Part shown: piece by piece, positions 22,687 through 34,326 of the stretch
How positions within the stretch are numbered: the stretch's first letter is position 1
Layout: each line of letters starts with the position of its first letter
Source: Simmondsia chinensis
Taxonomy: Eukaryota; Streptophyta; Magnoliopsida; Caryophyllales; Simmondsiaceae
Assembly: GCA_018398585.1 (NCBI GenBank)
Contig: JAGTTD010000010.1
Span: 20,520,005-20,584,004 of the forward strand
DNA: 64,000 bases
Reading direction: 5' to 3'
Notes under the pieces: generated by a model
Databases searched by the model: none
Told to the model about the DNA's origin: nothing
The model's input: only the letters and a program-made list of their open reading frames with translations
Translations under genes and position numbers: made by a program

Positions 22687-23935
22687 GGAAATGCCGATCC
22701 GTTCAAAATTAGGCCATATCGGTACCCCCATGGCCAAAAGACTGAGATAGAGAGGCAAGTGGAGGAATTACTTCGGTTGAGCTTCATTAGACCAAGCCAA
22801 AGTCCTTTTTCTTCACCCGTGATCCTTGTAAAGAAAAAGGATGGGACAGCCCGTATGTGCATCGATTACCGCCGTTTGAATACTTTAACCGTGAAAGACA
22901 AATTTTCGATACCGGTCATAGATGACTTGCTTGATGAGCTTCATGGGGCGTGCTTCTTTTCCAAGCCAGACTTATGGCAAGGGTATCATCAGATCCGAGT
23001 TCTCGAATTAGATATATACAAGACCGCTTTCCAAACTCATCATGGCCATTTCGAGTTTGTTGTTATGCCATTCGGTTTAACAAACGCCCCGGCCACCTTC
23101 CAAGCGGCTATGAATGATATCTTCAAGCCTTATTTGAGGAAGTCGGTGCTGGTATTCTTCGACGACATACCGATTTACAGTCCGACATATGAAGCTCACC
23201 TCACACACCTTCTACAAGTATTCATCTTAATGCGACAACACCGGTTTTTTGCAAAATTGTCCAAATGCTCTTTTGCTCAAGAGAAGCTTGAATATCTGGG
23301 TCATATCATCTCATCAGAGGGCATAGCTACTGATCCTAACAAGATCCGAGCAATGCAAGAGTGGTCAACCCCGATCACCTTGAAGCAATTGCGAGGGTTC
23401 TTGGGATTGACCGGATATTATCGTAAATTCATTAAAGGTTATGGTTCCATTGCCAAACCTTTAACGGTGCTCTTGAAGAAGGATGCTTTTGGGTGGAACG
23501 AGAAGGCCCAGGCCGCTTTCAAAGCTCTCAAAACCACCATGTGTGCAGCACCGGTTTTGACCATGCCAAATTTCGCCAAAGGCTTCGTTTTAGAGACAGA
23601 TGCAAGTGGTACGGGTGTTGGGCCTGTTCTCTCTCGAAGAGGAAGGCCCATTGCATATCTAAGTCAAGCTCTGAGCCTCAAACATCAGGCAATGTCGACC
23701 TATGAAAAGGAGTACCTCGCAATTCTCTTAGCCGTGGAGAAATGGAGGCACTATTTGGAGGGTCATAAATTCACCATTCGGACGGACCACCAAAGCCTCA
23801 AATATCTCCTCGAATAGAAGATTGTGCCAAGAATTCAAAAGAAAGGCTTGATGAAAATGTTAGGCCTTGATTACAACATCGAGTATAGAAGTGGCAAAGA
23901 AAACACAGCTGCAGATGCTGTCAAGGCGTTTTGAG
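22687..23935 (+). pseudogene. Reverse transcriptase and RNase H of element A
   Basis: RT blocks in order are [55 protein letters not shown] and the active site [10 protein letters not shown] (about 23150), with both catalytic Asp residues kept. [10 protein letters not shown] and [19 protein letters not shown] follow. RNase H shows [31 protein letters not shown] and [12 protein letters not shown] (23815) ends the open frame, and a small deletion near 23921 in the AADALSR motif shifts it by one frame. Confidence 0.93.
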
Positions 23936-25423
23936 GACACTGTTTCAGGTACATGCTCCGCCATTTCGGTGGTAAGTCCTTCTTGGGTTGAAGAGCTACA
24001 CAAGTCCTACGAGGGGGATACATTTGCTCTTGAAAAGGTAGCTGCTGCCACGCTCCAGACCGACACGAAAATGGCTGCATAAAACAGAGAAGTGACAGTG
24101 CAGAATGGCTTACTGCGTGTTCGGGGTAAGCTGTACATTGGTGCTGCTACCGACTTGAGAAAACAGGTCATTCGAGCCTCACACGACGCTGCTTGGGGAG
24201 GTCACGAGGGTGTGGAAGACACCTATCAACGAATTAGAGCTTATTTCACGTGGCCGAGCATGAAAAAGGATGTAAGCGACTATGTGAAGTCTTGTGAAGT
24301 TTGCCAACAAACAAAATTGGGAGATCCGTGATACAAAGGACTTCTCCAACCTCTTCCCATTCCGTACGGTGCTTGGGCTCACATTAGTATGGATTTCATT
24401 GAGGGGCTACCAAAATTCGAATGCAAGGAGGTCATATGGGTCGTGGTGGATCGCTTCACCAAATATAGTCATTTTCTTGCTCTTACTCGACCCGTTGCTG
24501 TGGAGAAATTGGCAAAGCTCTTCCTCGACAACATCTACAAGTTACATGGATTGCCCCAATCCATCGTGTCGGACCAGGATAAAATATTCACAAGCAACTT
24601 TTGGAGGGAATTGTTCAAGCTCATGGGAACCATGTTGGCTCTCAGCTCTTCCTACCATCCCCAAACGGATGGACAAACCGAAAGAGTCAATCAATGTTTG
24701 GAGCAATATCTCTGAAGCATGGTCTTCTCGAAGCCCAAGGAGTGGAACCGTTGGCTTTCCTTAGCCGAATTTTGGTCCAACAGACACTTCCACACAACCA
24801 TTGGCACTACACCCTTCCGAGCATTGTATGGATATTCCCCACCTTCTCCTATGCTGATCCAACAGCCCAAGCTAACCGGTTCAGCAGCAACGCAGCTTGT
24901 ACAGCAGAGGAGACAGATTTTGCAAGCGCTCAAAGACAATCTCCAACAAGCTCGGGCCCGAATGAAGTATTATGCAGATAAGAAGAGGGTAGAAAAGAAC
25001 TATGACGTTGGGGACATGGTCTACCTCAAATTACAGCCTTATGGACAATCAACTGTGGTTGTTCGACGCAACGTCAAGTTGTGTGCTCGTTACTTCGGTC
25101 CTTACAAAATTCTGGAGAAAATTGGCAATGTGGCGTATAAACTCGACTTACCCACACATACTTACGTTCACCCTATGTTTCATGTGTCTCTCCTCAAAAA
25201 ACAAGTTAAGAGAAATGCTGATACGATGCAAAAGCCACCTATAGCTGAAGCAAATGGCGTCTTACTGCAGCAACAAAAATCTGTCAAAGCCGAAAGAAAG
25301 ATGCAGCTGAACAACATGAAAATCTACCAAGTCCAAGTCACTTGGAGCAACTTAAACGAGCACTTTACAACAAGGGAGGACTACAACTTCTTGAAGAGTC
25401 TATTCCCTAGCTTTACTTCTTGA
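23936..25423 (+). pseudogene. Integrase and chromodomain tail of element A
   Basis: Frame 2 carries the HHCC zinc domain (HDAAWGGHEG and CEVCQQTK), the DDE core (MDFIEGLPK, VSDQDKIFTSNFW, HPQTDGQTERVN), the GPY/F module (YFGPYKILEKIGNVAYKL) and a C-terminal chromodomain-like end (VQVTWSNLNE, LKSLFPSFTS). Stops at 24080, 24329 and 24713 interrupt one otherwise continuous frame. In chromoviruses the chromodomain binds methylated histone H3 and steers insertion into heterochromatin, which fits the nested setting here. Confidence 0.92.
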
Positions 25424-25453
25424 GGACAAGAAGATTCTCAAGAGGGAGGGAAT
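25418..25453 (+). promoter_or_regulatory. 3' hairpin and polypurine tract of element A
   Basis: TTCTTGAGGACAAG overlaps the pol stop codon, and its CTTGAG arm pairs with CTCAAG downstream. AGAGGGAGGGAA then touches the 3' LTR. Confidence 0.75.
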
Positions 25454-25886
25454 GTTACAAATTAATAAAAATTTACTTGTAATTCATTTAATTTTTAGTA
25501 TTACTTACTAGTTTTAGTCCTTATATTGTAATAGGCAGATTAATACATTTGGACATCATATCTGGCGCCCAAATATCAGATTCTGCACAGCTCATTATGC
25601 GTGTGGGGAATCTGTTAGTTGCAAAGGCGGGAAATGCGGTTATACAAGAGTTTGGGCGGTAAAATGCATCAGTCCAGCCGGGCACTTTTCCTTTGGGTTT
25701 AAATTGTATAAATTCAGTGCTTATGAATGTAATTGATCATCCAATGAAATTAATACAATTTCTTTATGGAAAAATTCTGATTTTCTCATCCCCTTCTCTA
25801 TACTTCTCATCCCTTCAATTCTTTTTTCTCATCTCAAATTATCTTCTATAAGGTTAGGTTTCCAAATTAATTTTGGGAACTTAACA
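25454..25886 (+). repeat. 3' LTR of element A
   Basis: It is 433 bp and ends GGAACTTAACA. It carries an exact E2F-like GGCGGGAAA (25626-25634). It differs from the 5' LTR by about 19 substitutions and three single-base indels. Confidence 0.95.
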
Positions 25887-26020
25887 GTGATCAAGCATTC
25901 AAAACTCAAGAAGAACAATGACAAACACTCAAACAATGCAGTATACAAACTTTGAAAACGTAGAATTAAAAGAGAGCGTATATTATATCTTCGGCTATAT
26001 CGTAGCCTTGAAAAGCAAAA

Positions 26021-26644
26021 TGTCATGATCCGAGAATTCGAGGTTTGGGCTGTGTTATGTTGTTAATGTTGAGTTGCTGCTGATGTGCTGATTCTGTGCC
26101 GTTCTGCTGCTGCTGCTGCTGTGCCATTGCTGCTGTCTTGTGTGTGTTGTTAGTTAATAAAAATGTAATAGCATTAGTTAGCTTGGTATTGTATTAGCTA
26201 AATTGTAATAAGCTGCTTTGTCATCTACAGTAGGAGACCTGTTAGGCGCAGCAAGGTGTAATCGTTAGTGCTGGTCAGTTGGTTTGGTGCTAGAATTGGT
26301 TTAGGTGGTTAAGCTAATAAGTCTAGTAAGTCTAGATAGTTCTTTAGTCGGTTAAGCTAGTAAGTCTAGATGCAATGTATTAGCAAGCTTGACCTTGCCT
26401 ATAAGTAGCAATCTCTTGTACATTTCAGAAATTCAATCAAAGTATCAACAAATTATCTCAATTGAGATCAATATTCTCTCTCTCATCTAACTCTCTCTAT
26501 TTCTCATCTAATTTCCCTTCTTTCTCTCATCTAAACTCTAAACTCTACTTCCTCATCCCAATTTCAATTCATTCTTATACCATATTCTCAATCTATCCGC
26601 ATTTTATATTAGTTTACGTTCGTGGTTCAAGCCCGAGCGTAACA
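26021..26644 (+). mobile_element. Solo LTR in Athila-like LTR2
   Basis: This 624-bp LTR runs from TGTCATGATCCGAG to GAGCGTAACA, with flanks CAAAA and AAAAA (one mismatch). The end matches the gag-only element's LTR family, including the terminal imperfect palindrome. CTG/TGC-rich repeats occur near 26100. It is longer than its relatives, through extra sequence in U3. Confidence 0.85.
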
Positions 26645-29527
26645 AAAAATTAGTTCATGATAGAAATCAAAATAAGACAAAATTCAAGAACTTTAATGAA
26701 CAAAAGGACATAAAGAACTTAAAAATGCAAAATTACAATCCAAACTTTCCCTCCTTCCTTGTTCTTCCTCTTGGATTTCCTCCCTTTGTCACTACTTCCG
26801 ATTTTTTTTTCTTTTCTGGATGAGATCTCAAAATACCTTCCAAGGATCCCTATTTATAGTATTAGAGGTTGGGATTACTGAAAATAAATAATATCGCAAG
26901 CGTAAAGCTCATTGCACCTCCCTGCTGCCATTGCCGCCCATTTCTACAAAGTTCCATCAACTTGATGTTTTCTTTCAATCTGTTTTGCTTTGGCCACCCA
27001 AAATAAGTCTTGACATCATCTTGGACATGTTAATGAATTTCTTAATGCATCTTCTCACTTGATTTGTTCATTTCGGCACCCAAATTTGCAAGTTGAAATG
27101 AATTGTGCAAGCTTGTTGTACATTCTCTGCAGCTGCTGTTCTTGCTTATTTTTCATCATTTTTTATGCTTTTTCCTCCCAAAACTGAGCCTTGACGTCAA
27201 TTTTGATGTGTTCTTGAATTGATTATGAAGTTCTTGCATTTGATTTTATTGAATTGCGGCCCAAAATTTGCAAATTGTACATGTTCTTGCGTTTTCGTGC
27301 TTTAGCAGTGTAAAATGTTTTATCTAGCCCCTTTTTTTTCTTTTGTGTGCTACATCTTGCATTCATTTGTTGATTTTGATGATAATACCTAGCAAGATTT
27401 AGCATAAATGAGTTTTTTTTCACAAAATGGCAATAGAAGCAAATAAGAGCAAAAGCGAGCAATAGGGATAAAAATTTGATGTATAATGGTCAGAAAATGA
27501 ACTAAAATTATATCAATAATAATGTATTAAATTAGACTTATAAAAATACTCCCAAACATAAATCTTACTCGTCCTTGGGCAAGGCTAAACATTAAAGCGT
27601 AGGATCTCATTCTTTTTAAGAATTTAACACAATTCAAAGCAAGACTACTTCTAATTGAAAAGAGTGACCGAGACTCAGAGTTTTAAAGTTCTAAAGGTGA
27701 AACAATCTTTCCAAAGAAAAATGCGTCAATCACCTAGGTAACCAAATTCAAAAGTTGGCCAAGCATATTAAGTTTGTCCGTTCTTTCTAATCTCAAGACA
27801 TTTAAACCGAATCGAAGAAAAAAATCAAGCCACTCATAACAAGACTTCTCAAGTATGCCAAAAACAAAAATTATTCACCAAATTTTCTCTTACTTTTTTT
27901 TCTTTTTTTATTTAAGATGCTCAGTTCCTTGTTAGCTTTCTAAGTCACCTTATAGCAAGCTTTCAATGCGGTAGCTCCTGTTTCAGCTGGCCCAGGGTAT
28001 CAGGTGTTGAAACACCTCTACAGATCTACTTGCTCTATGTACCAAGGTACAAAACCATCACACCGTCGCACATATTCAAGTGATAGACGTTTTTAACAAG
28101 ATAGCTAGAGATACTTCTCTAAAAATTATATATACATATAAAATTTTTTTTTAAAACTTTTTTCTTATTTTTCTTCCGACTTAGACATAACTCTTCAAAG
28201 TCTATTGTGCAAATGGTAATCTTGATGCCATCCATTCAAATTTGAGCATCTTTTAATCAGAAAGAAAGGTAAAATAGCCACGCTAATTAGTAGACTCAAA
28301 TACCACAGTCTTATCAAGATAGTGCCCTAGAATAAATAATGTTTTGTAACTAGAACATGAAAGATTTGTTTCTCAGGTCATTCAAATCTAAAAGAAGTCA
28401 ACAAGCTAAAAAGGGTAGAAAAATTTCCTAAAAAGTAAGATGTTAGGATCTCCTAAAAATAAAGAATTTATGGTTTTATATTGGTTCAAAATATGAAAGA
28501 AAAATTTAAGAGACTTTGATATAAACTACAGAAAATGTAAAATCATTTTATTGGCCGACACTATCTACATTCCTATACAAAGGATCCGAACTCTGGGAGG
28601 CACTAAAGCTGACACTAAAATATAAAATAAAGCTAGATAAGAGTCGAAACATTTTGTTCAAAATTTAGTGAACGTGACAAAATGTCTCCCCACTCTCAAA
28701 CTTAAAGTTAACATTGTCTGCAATGCTCAAAGAAATACAAAGAATGAAGCAGTAGGTGAGAGATACTTCCAGGGTTTGAGGATTGCTTTTTGATGGTGAA
28801 CGTTGTCATTAGGTTATCCCCGAACTTGTTTCAAAAACCTATTTGAACAAAGCATATAAAAACTTGCAAGAATAATAAAAATGAAACAAAAATAAGATAA
28901 ATGAAGTAAAGAAAGAAACACTTGGGTTGCCTCCCAAGAAGCGCTTAAGTTATAGTCGTTAGCTTTATTTTTGACAATGACCTGTTCCATGCCTTGAAAG
29001 AGAATGGAGTTTCCTCCATCCACCCTTGTTGACCATTTTCTTCCATGAATCTTTCTTGTACCCTTCTTTAGACGACCACCTCCATCTTCTCTAACGATGG
29101 GATCTTTGAGCCTGATGTCCCACAAGTTGAATGTCTTTTTTTCTAATTTTTGTGCATTTTTTCACCGAGTCATCATTGGCTGCGAAGGCCTTTAACTTTG
29201 TTTTACAAGCTTGGCACTCTATTTCAAACATTGGTGGTGGTGGGCCAGTTAAGATAGATTTGGTCATTGGTGGGGATGGGTTAAACAAGAGGGTTATGTC
29301 ACATTGAGGTGGTTCTTCTAATGTGTTCTCATTCGTCAATATTATGGCGTTAGTTTTTTCCCATAGGTCGGTGACAGTATTGCTAAGTAGGGAATCTTTT
29401 GACCTCTCAAATAGTTCCTCTAATATAGTCTCTACTTGAGTATCTAAATTTTGGATGGAGGCTTATTTCTTTCTAAAGTTAGCCTTGGTTTCTTGAATGA
29501 CCTGCATGAACTCTCTAAATACTTATT

Positions 29528-29978
29528 CTAAGTCATATTTCTTTTCTTGAGATGGATAAGTGGATGACCAAGGTGCTTTGTGATGGTCCAAGAAAAGCTA
29601 GAGTGGTTCATCCATCCTGGACTGTAGGTGCTAAAGTAAGGGTTGTATTGGGCTTGTTGATAATTTAACATGTTTAAAATCCAATGATGAGAAACTATTA
29701 CCCCCTTGGCATTTGATACTAGCATGGTTACCTGCACCAAATTTACATCTAGGAGTGTGAACAAAATTTATATTATCTAGTTGTTTTTGAATTAGTGAGA
29801 CCTGAGCAGATAATGCATTAATTTCATGAATTCCTAGTGGTATTCTTGGGACAGTTTGGTATAAGATCTCATATAGTTGTTGCATGCCATCACCTTTAGC
29901 AAAACTATGTTCAATGTTTAGAAAAGAAAAAAAAAACTTAAAGTTAAAAGAAGGGTAAAAATAATGAGAAAGAACCAA
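29528..29978 (-). pseudogene. Athila-like gag C-terminal part, unit 2
   Basis: The better preserved copy reads HSFAKGDGMQQLYEILY, EINALSAQVSLIQKQLDNIN, then a zinc knuckle with one Cys lost (CKFGAGNHASIKC). In the next frame it reads NYQQAQYNPYFSTYSPGWMN. These are the end of the capsid and the nucleocapsid of Athila gag. The change of frame falls just after the knuckle. The open frame at 28814-29339 further on resembles no catalytic domain. Confidence 0.78.
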
Positions 29979-30456
29979 AATATTACAATGTAATACAAAG
30001 CTTAACTGAACAAAATTTTAAAGGTGTTAAAAAGTTAAAAGAAAGATAAAACTGATTAGAAAACTTAAAATACAACAATCTAAAGCAAAAACCTAACAAA
30101 AACAATATTTTGACAAAAATTGAAGAAAGATAACACTCATGTTTGGAAAAACATAAAAAACACAATTTAACTTTCAAAAATTTATCAAAGTTAATTTATA
30201 AGTAAAAGAAAGATGAAAATAAAGATAAAACATAAGAAAAACAACGAAATAAAACCAACTTAAGAAAAACTTTATAAAAACAAAATTTTAGGGAAGGGGT
30301 GATATACGAAAATAAAAATAACTTTACAAATAACATCATGTGGATGAAAGAAATGAAACTACTTCTTCAAACTTAAACAAAATTTGTAAGCTATAACAAA
30401 CAACTTCAAATTAGTACTAGAACTAGTTGGTATCGATATCACTTAAATATAAACAA

Positions 30457-30473
30457 TCCCCGACAACAGCGCC
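30457..30473 (-). promoter_or_regulatory. Primer-binding site of Athila-like unit 2
   Basis: The minus strand reads TGGCGCTGTTGTCGGGG, the tRNA-Asp-type site with two C to T changes relative to unit 1. Both fit methylated-cytosine decay. Confidence 0.8.
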
Positions 30474-30480
30474 AAAAACT

Positions 30481-31455
30481 TAATGCTTTTTACTTCGTGT
30501 TTGCTTAGCAAGTGCCCTAAATCATATAAAGTAATAAAAAGTGAGTAGTGTATCGTTCTCATGAGGATTGTTATTCAATGAGTACCAAAATGAGTAGTTT
30601 TAGTGCTATTTGAAAGACTAAAATTTAAAGTTTTTGATTTGAAATAAAACAAAATAAAATGAACATTAATTGTTGGTGTACTAATTTTTTGAAGATTTTT
30701 ATGATTTAAAAAGATTTAAGGGATCTGATTTCACCTAGTTTCATCAATACACCTTTACATTCTCAATATTCAAGTTGTCATTACGTGTTGATGGTTGAAA
30801 ACCCTAATTTACCAAATATTCTCTCTCGAGAAAAATTTAGCGTGCTCGTTTACAAATTAACTCATCAATCGCTTGCATGAATCTAAATAAGAAAGGAGTT
30901 TTGAATATCCATGGATTTCACTTAAGGTCACACAAATTAAGTTAATCTCTCTCGAGCATTCGCTCAATTTATGGTATTTATCACCATAGAAATCATCATA
31001 AATCTCCCCTCGGACACATTATGAATCCTTATAGGCTTTGGATTGTGATAAAGCATTCAAAACTTAAGAAGAACAATGACAAAAACTCAAACACTGCAAT
31101 AAACAAACTTTGAAAACGTCGAATTAAAAGAGAGCGTATAATACAACTTAAGCCACATCGCAGCCTTGAAAAACAAAATTAGTTCATGATAGATATAATA
31201 CAAATCAAAATTAAGACAAAATTCATGAGCTTTAAAGAATAAAAGGATAGAAAGAACTTAAAATTGCAAAATTACAAACCAAACTTTCCTTCCTTCCTTC
31301 TTCTTCTTCCCCTCGGTTTTCCTCCCTTTGTCTCTACTTCCTATTCAGTTTTTTTGCTGGATGAGTATCCCGAAAGACCTCCAAAGTGTCCCTATTTATA
31401 GTATTTGAGGTTGGAATTACATAAAATAAATAATATTGCAAGCTCATTGCACCTC
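30481..31455 (-). repeat. Athila-like LTR3, truncated
   Basis: This is the first 975 bp of the LTR, starting TAATGC where LTR1 and LTR2 have TGATGC. Alignment with the other two LTRs stops at CATTGCACCTC. From 31456 the sequence belongs to element N2. The missing 0.5 kb was lost with the left end of N2. Confidence 0.8.
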
Positions 31456-31856
31456 TCCAAGATGCCAAATGCACAATGTCATAACTTGATCTCCCAAAAC
31501 AAACCCAACGATTCTTCCAATGCTGCAGCTCTTCCTTTGTGATCTGTACAGCAGATTACTTGTTACCTACAGCTTAACCAGCCACCACTCTTGCCTCAAA
31601 TGACCAAGCTTTGCTTCATTATCAACCAACACAAGCATAAGTAACAAATAAAACAAGTGAGGACACCAATAAAGCTCTTGAACAACTGGAAATTTCTTCC
31701 TACATCCTGCAGTTCTGTCCCGATCTTCCTTGCTGATTTTTTCACTGATGTTAGCCAGAGTAGTCCCCAATCTTGCATTGATTCTTTTCATCAAAACATT
31801 AAGGACATATTGGAGCTTATGCAAATGATTTTTCCACTCAAAACAATCACAACAAA

Positions 31857-33239
31857 TCACCCAGACCTGATTGGAATCTGCACAACATCATTACCAGTCA
31901 CTTGCGGTTGATTCCAATTATCAAATGCTAACATCTCTATGTTTACTTGGCTTCGTGCACTAACATTGGACTGCACTGCATTTTCCTTCAGCATAATACA
32001 ACGTTTATACACATCCAAAAACCCAATAGCTCGCATAGGAAACAAGCTTGGTTTGTTGTGAACCTTGAAACGCACTCTCGCAGCTCGAGTGCTTCTTTTC
32101 AGCAAGGATTCGACTCTTCTCAGCTTCATATAGACTCGAGAACCTTCTCCCAGATCAGGCGGTGACCTATCATAGGAGCTTGCACTCGGATAAGTTATAA
32201 CTCTACTCACATAAAGGAATAACTCATGCCAAACTTGCCGATCGGCATGCCGATAGTACATTTCAGCCACTATACCTTTGTAATCTCTTACCCAACACAA
32301 GAGACCTTGCTCAGCCTCCAAGATGATGTTGTTCTGGTCCCAAGTTAACACTTCACCATGCCCAAAAATGAACTTAGACACGCCCTGCTCTATAGTTGAT
32401 GACACTGCAGCAGAAACAACAGAATAGCATTGCTTATTAGTGAAAGCATTTCGGTTCAGCCCTCCATCTTGCCATGGAGTATCACTTGACTGATTTGGAG
32501 ATGTATTAAGTGATATGGCAGTGGTAACATCTAGTTTTTCAGTTGAAGTCTCAGATTCTGCTGCCCCCAACCCTTGTATACCAACACAACTTTCAGACTC
32601 TTGTAAACCAGCATGTAGATCGGTAGAAGCAACATCTTGAGTTAGTCCTTGCTGATCATCCAACATCATAGGCTGAAACACAACCTCACGCTTCAATTTT
32701 GGCTTGGACAACTTCTTTTTACCCACAACATCTCCCAATGCTTCACTTAGATAATTTCTCTTCGACTTACTCTTTGCTGTCTTAATCATTCCTCGGACCT
32801 GTGAATCATATTCCCAATCCGGATGTTCATCATATTGTGTCTCAACATCGTCAAGAGACACTAACTCTCACATAGAGTCTTCATAAGAATCATCTTGTTC
32901 AAACTCAGGTTCCTCTAGCTTGTGTTCTTCACTTTCGGCATTGTCATGGCTGAGTTCATCTTCAATAACAACAGATTGTACCTCCTCTTTCTGCTCAACA
33001 ACAAACTCTTGTGGGAGAACCACTTCTATAGGTGGAACAATCTCAGTTTGTTGCAACCGACCTTGCCCCTTTGCATCCTTTGCATCCTTTGCATCTTTGT
33101 CCATTAACAATGACAGAATTTGATCCATCTTTTGATCAAAATCTTTCTGTAAATCTTGAAGGTCCTCTTTATTAGCATTTTGAGATCCGATCGTAACATT
33201 TACACCAACTTCAGATCGAATTATCTCTCCATTAGCCAT
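31857..33239 (-). pseudogene. Unknown N-family protein in N2 (one stop)
   Basis: The ATG at 33239 (MANGEIIRSE) opens a 460-codon frame with one TGA (about 32868). Not recognised. It has an N-terminal helical part with a DAKDAKDAK repeat, a strongly acidic stretch (VEQKEEVQSVVIEDEL, LEEPEFEQDD), the block EHPDWEYDSQV, and a Lys-rich segment (GKKKLSKPKLKR) that could be a nuclear signal. HADRQVWHEL and SRVITYPSASSYDRSPPD lead into LLKRSTRAARVRFKV. The same blocks in the same order occur in N1. No catalytic motif is seen. Downstream (31567-31860) a shifted frame continues the match to N1 with EWKNHLHKLQYVLNV. Confidence 0.7.
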
Positions 33240-34326
33240 ATTTGCAAATGAACAACAACTTCGATCAAGAATTAGCACTTTGGCAGAGTACAATATCGAA
33301 ATTTTCGCAGAAATATCAAACTTGTTTCGCAACTCTTCAACAATCGATTGCTTAATAAAATTCTACTCCTTAGTTCGCACAAACACGCACTTGCTATCGG
33401 TTCTATGCACATCAATGATTATAATCCCTAACTGGTAAATTTCGAATAGAACACCGAAAAACCCTAACCTCGAGTGACTTCTGACAGAAACTTTTAATCG
33501 AGTTATTTGACTCACACTTCTGAATTAAGCTCAACTCTAACTCAAAATCAAGTTCTTAACACAACACTCAAGCGATCTCAACGAACGAAATCGGATTTCA
33601 ACACTTTCGCTTCCTGTCAGATTATCGCCTCTGCTGACAAAATTTCGCCTAAGCAAAATCTCGACTCAATAACATGTAATTCTCAAAGTTCACCCTAGAT
33701 TCTGATGAATTCTCACTATTTTTATGCTTATGAACACAATTTCGACATAATCCAACAACAACCTCAATTCTTCAACGAATTACAACTTGTAGATCAGAAA
33801 TCCCTTACCTTAATCTTCAACTTCTGAATTGCAACTTTTGTAATCATCTCCATTCCGATTATCTCAGCTATTTTGACGATGATCAAGTATAATGTGGATC
33901 ATATAGCTCAATTCAAACTTCTTTCTCAACCGATCAAATGGATGATCGATCAAGTAGCTCAGCACCAATTTCAGCACTGCAACTACTTCATTTCTCCACT
34001 TCTGTAGCAATTGCTTGATCGATGCTATTGAATTTCGTTCTGAATAAGCTTGATGTTGATTGACCTCAACAATTACTGATAAATGGAGCTTACTTCAATG
34101 TAATTTGATCAATTTAAGTCCCAACCGAAAGTAATCTGCCCAGGCTGATGCAGTACCGCCAAAACTCTTCAATCAATTCAGATTTGAATTTCTGATCACC
34201 AAATCTGAATTAAATCAGTATCCAACCTTCTTTTTTTGATTAATTGCAACACAATTAATCAGATTTTATAATTTTTTTTCAGATATGAGCTTGATTCGGA
34301 AGCCAAATCAAGGCTCTAATACCAAT

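Larger units (their letters stand above)
20105..25886 (+). mobile_element. Full-length chromodomain Ty3 element A
   Basis: It is 5782 bp, with LTRs of 435 and 433 bp, perfect GTGAT target duplications (20100-20104 and 25887-25891), a primer site, gag, protease, RT, RNase H, integrase, a chromodomain tail and a purine tract. Short LTRs, total size and an initiator-Met primer site suggest the Reina clade of chromoviruses, but only a tree would settle that. About 19 LTR mismatches by eye give roughly 95-96 percent identity. All genes carry stops or frameshifts. Confidence 0.95.
19542..27543 (-). repeat. Athila-like LTR2, shared middle LTR, with two insertions
   Basis: Its own sequence is 19542-20104, 25892-26020 and 26650-27543, about 1.58 kb in all. 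Element A sits in it with GTGAT duplications, and a solo LTR sits in it at 26021-26644. It serves as 5' LTR of unit 1 and 3' LTR of unit 2. Joining the three pieces reproduces LTR1 and LTR3 in order. Confidence 0.85.
27544..30480 (-). other. Athila-like internal region 2, mostly non-coding
   Basis: This is a second copy of the 2.9-kb internal region, diverged from copy 1 by scattered substitutions and small indels. The primer site is at 30457-30473, the A-rich leader at about 29980-30450 and the gag fragment at 29528-29978. A purine tract lies at its left end. At 28921-28938 CTTGGG and CCCAAG form a perfect hairpin around TTGCCT, a block often seen near the 3' part of Athila elements. The same hairpin in copy 1 is mutated. 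Confidence 0.75.
15127..31455 (-). mobile_element. Athila-like Ty3 tandem with three LTRs (nested insertions inside)
   Basis: The order is LTR1 (15127-16651), internal 1 (16652-19541), LTR2 (19542-27543, interrupted), internal 2 (27544-30480), LTR3 (30481-31455, truncated). All parts read on the minus strand. Both internal parts start with a tRNA-Asp-type primer site and carry the C-terminal part of an Athila-like gag, but no protease, RT or integrase, so each unit is pol-less. A shared middle LTR is the expected result of unequal recombination between two LTR elements. The right end is broken at 31455 where element N2 begins. Confidence 0.82.

Noticed and set aside
28814..29339. Minus-strand frames as a possible extra Athila gene
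   Set aside because: The frames change mid-way and the unit 1 copy is full of stops. Treated as decayed 3' non-coding sequence.
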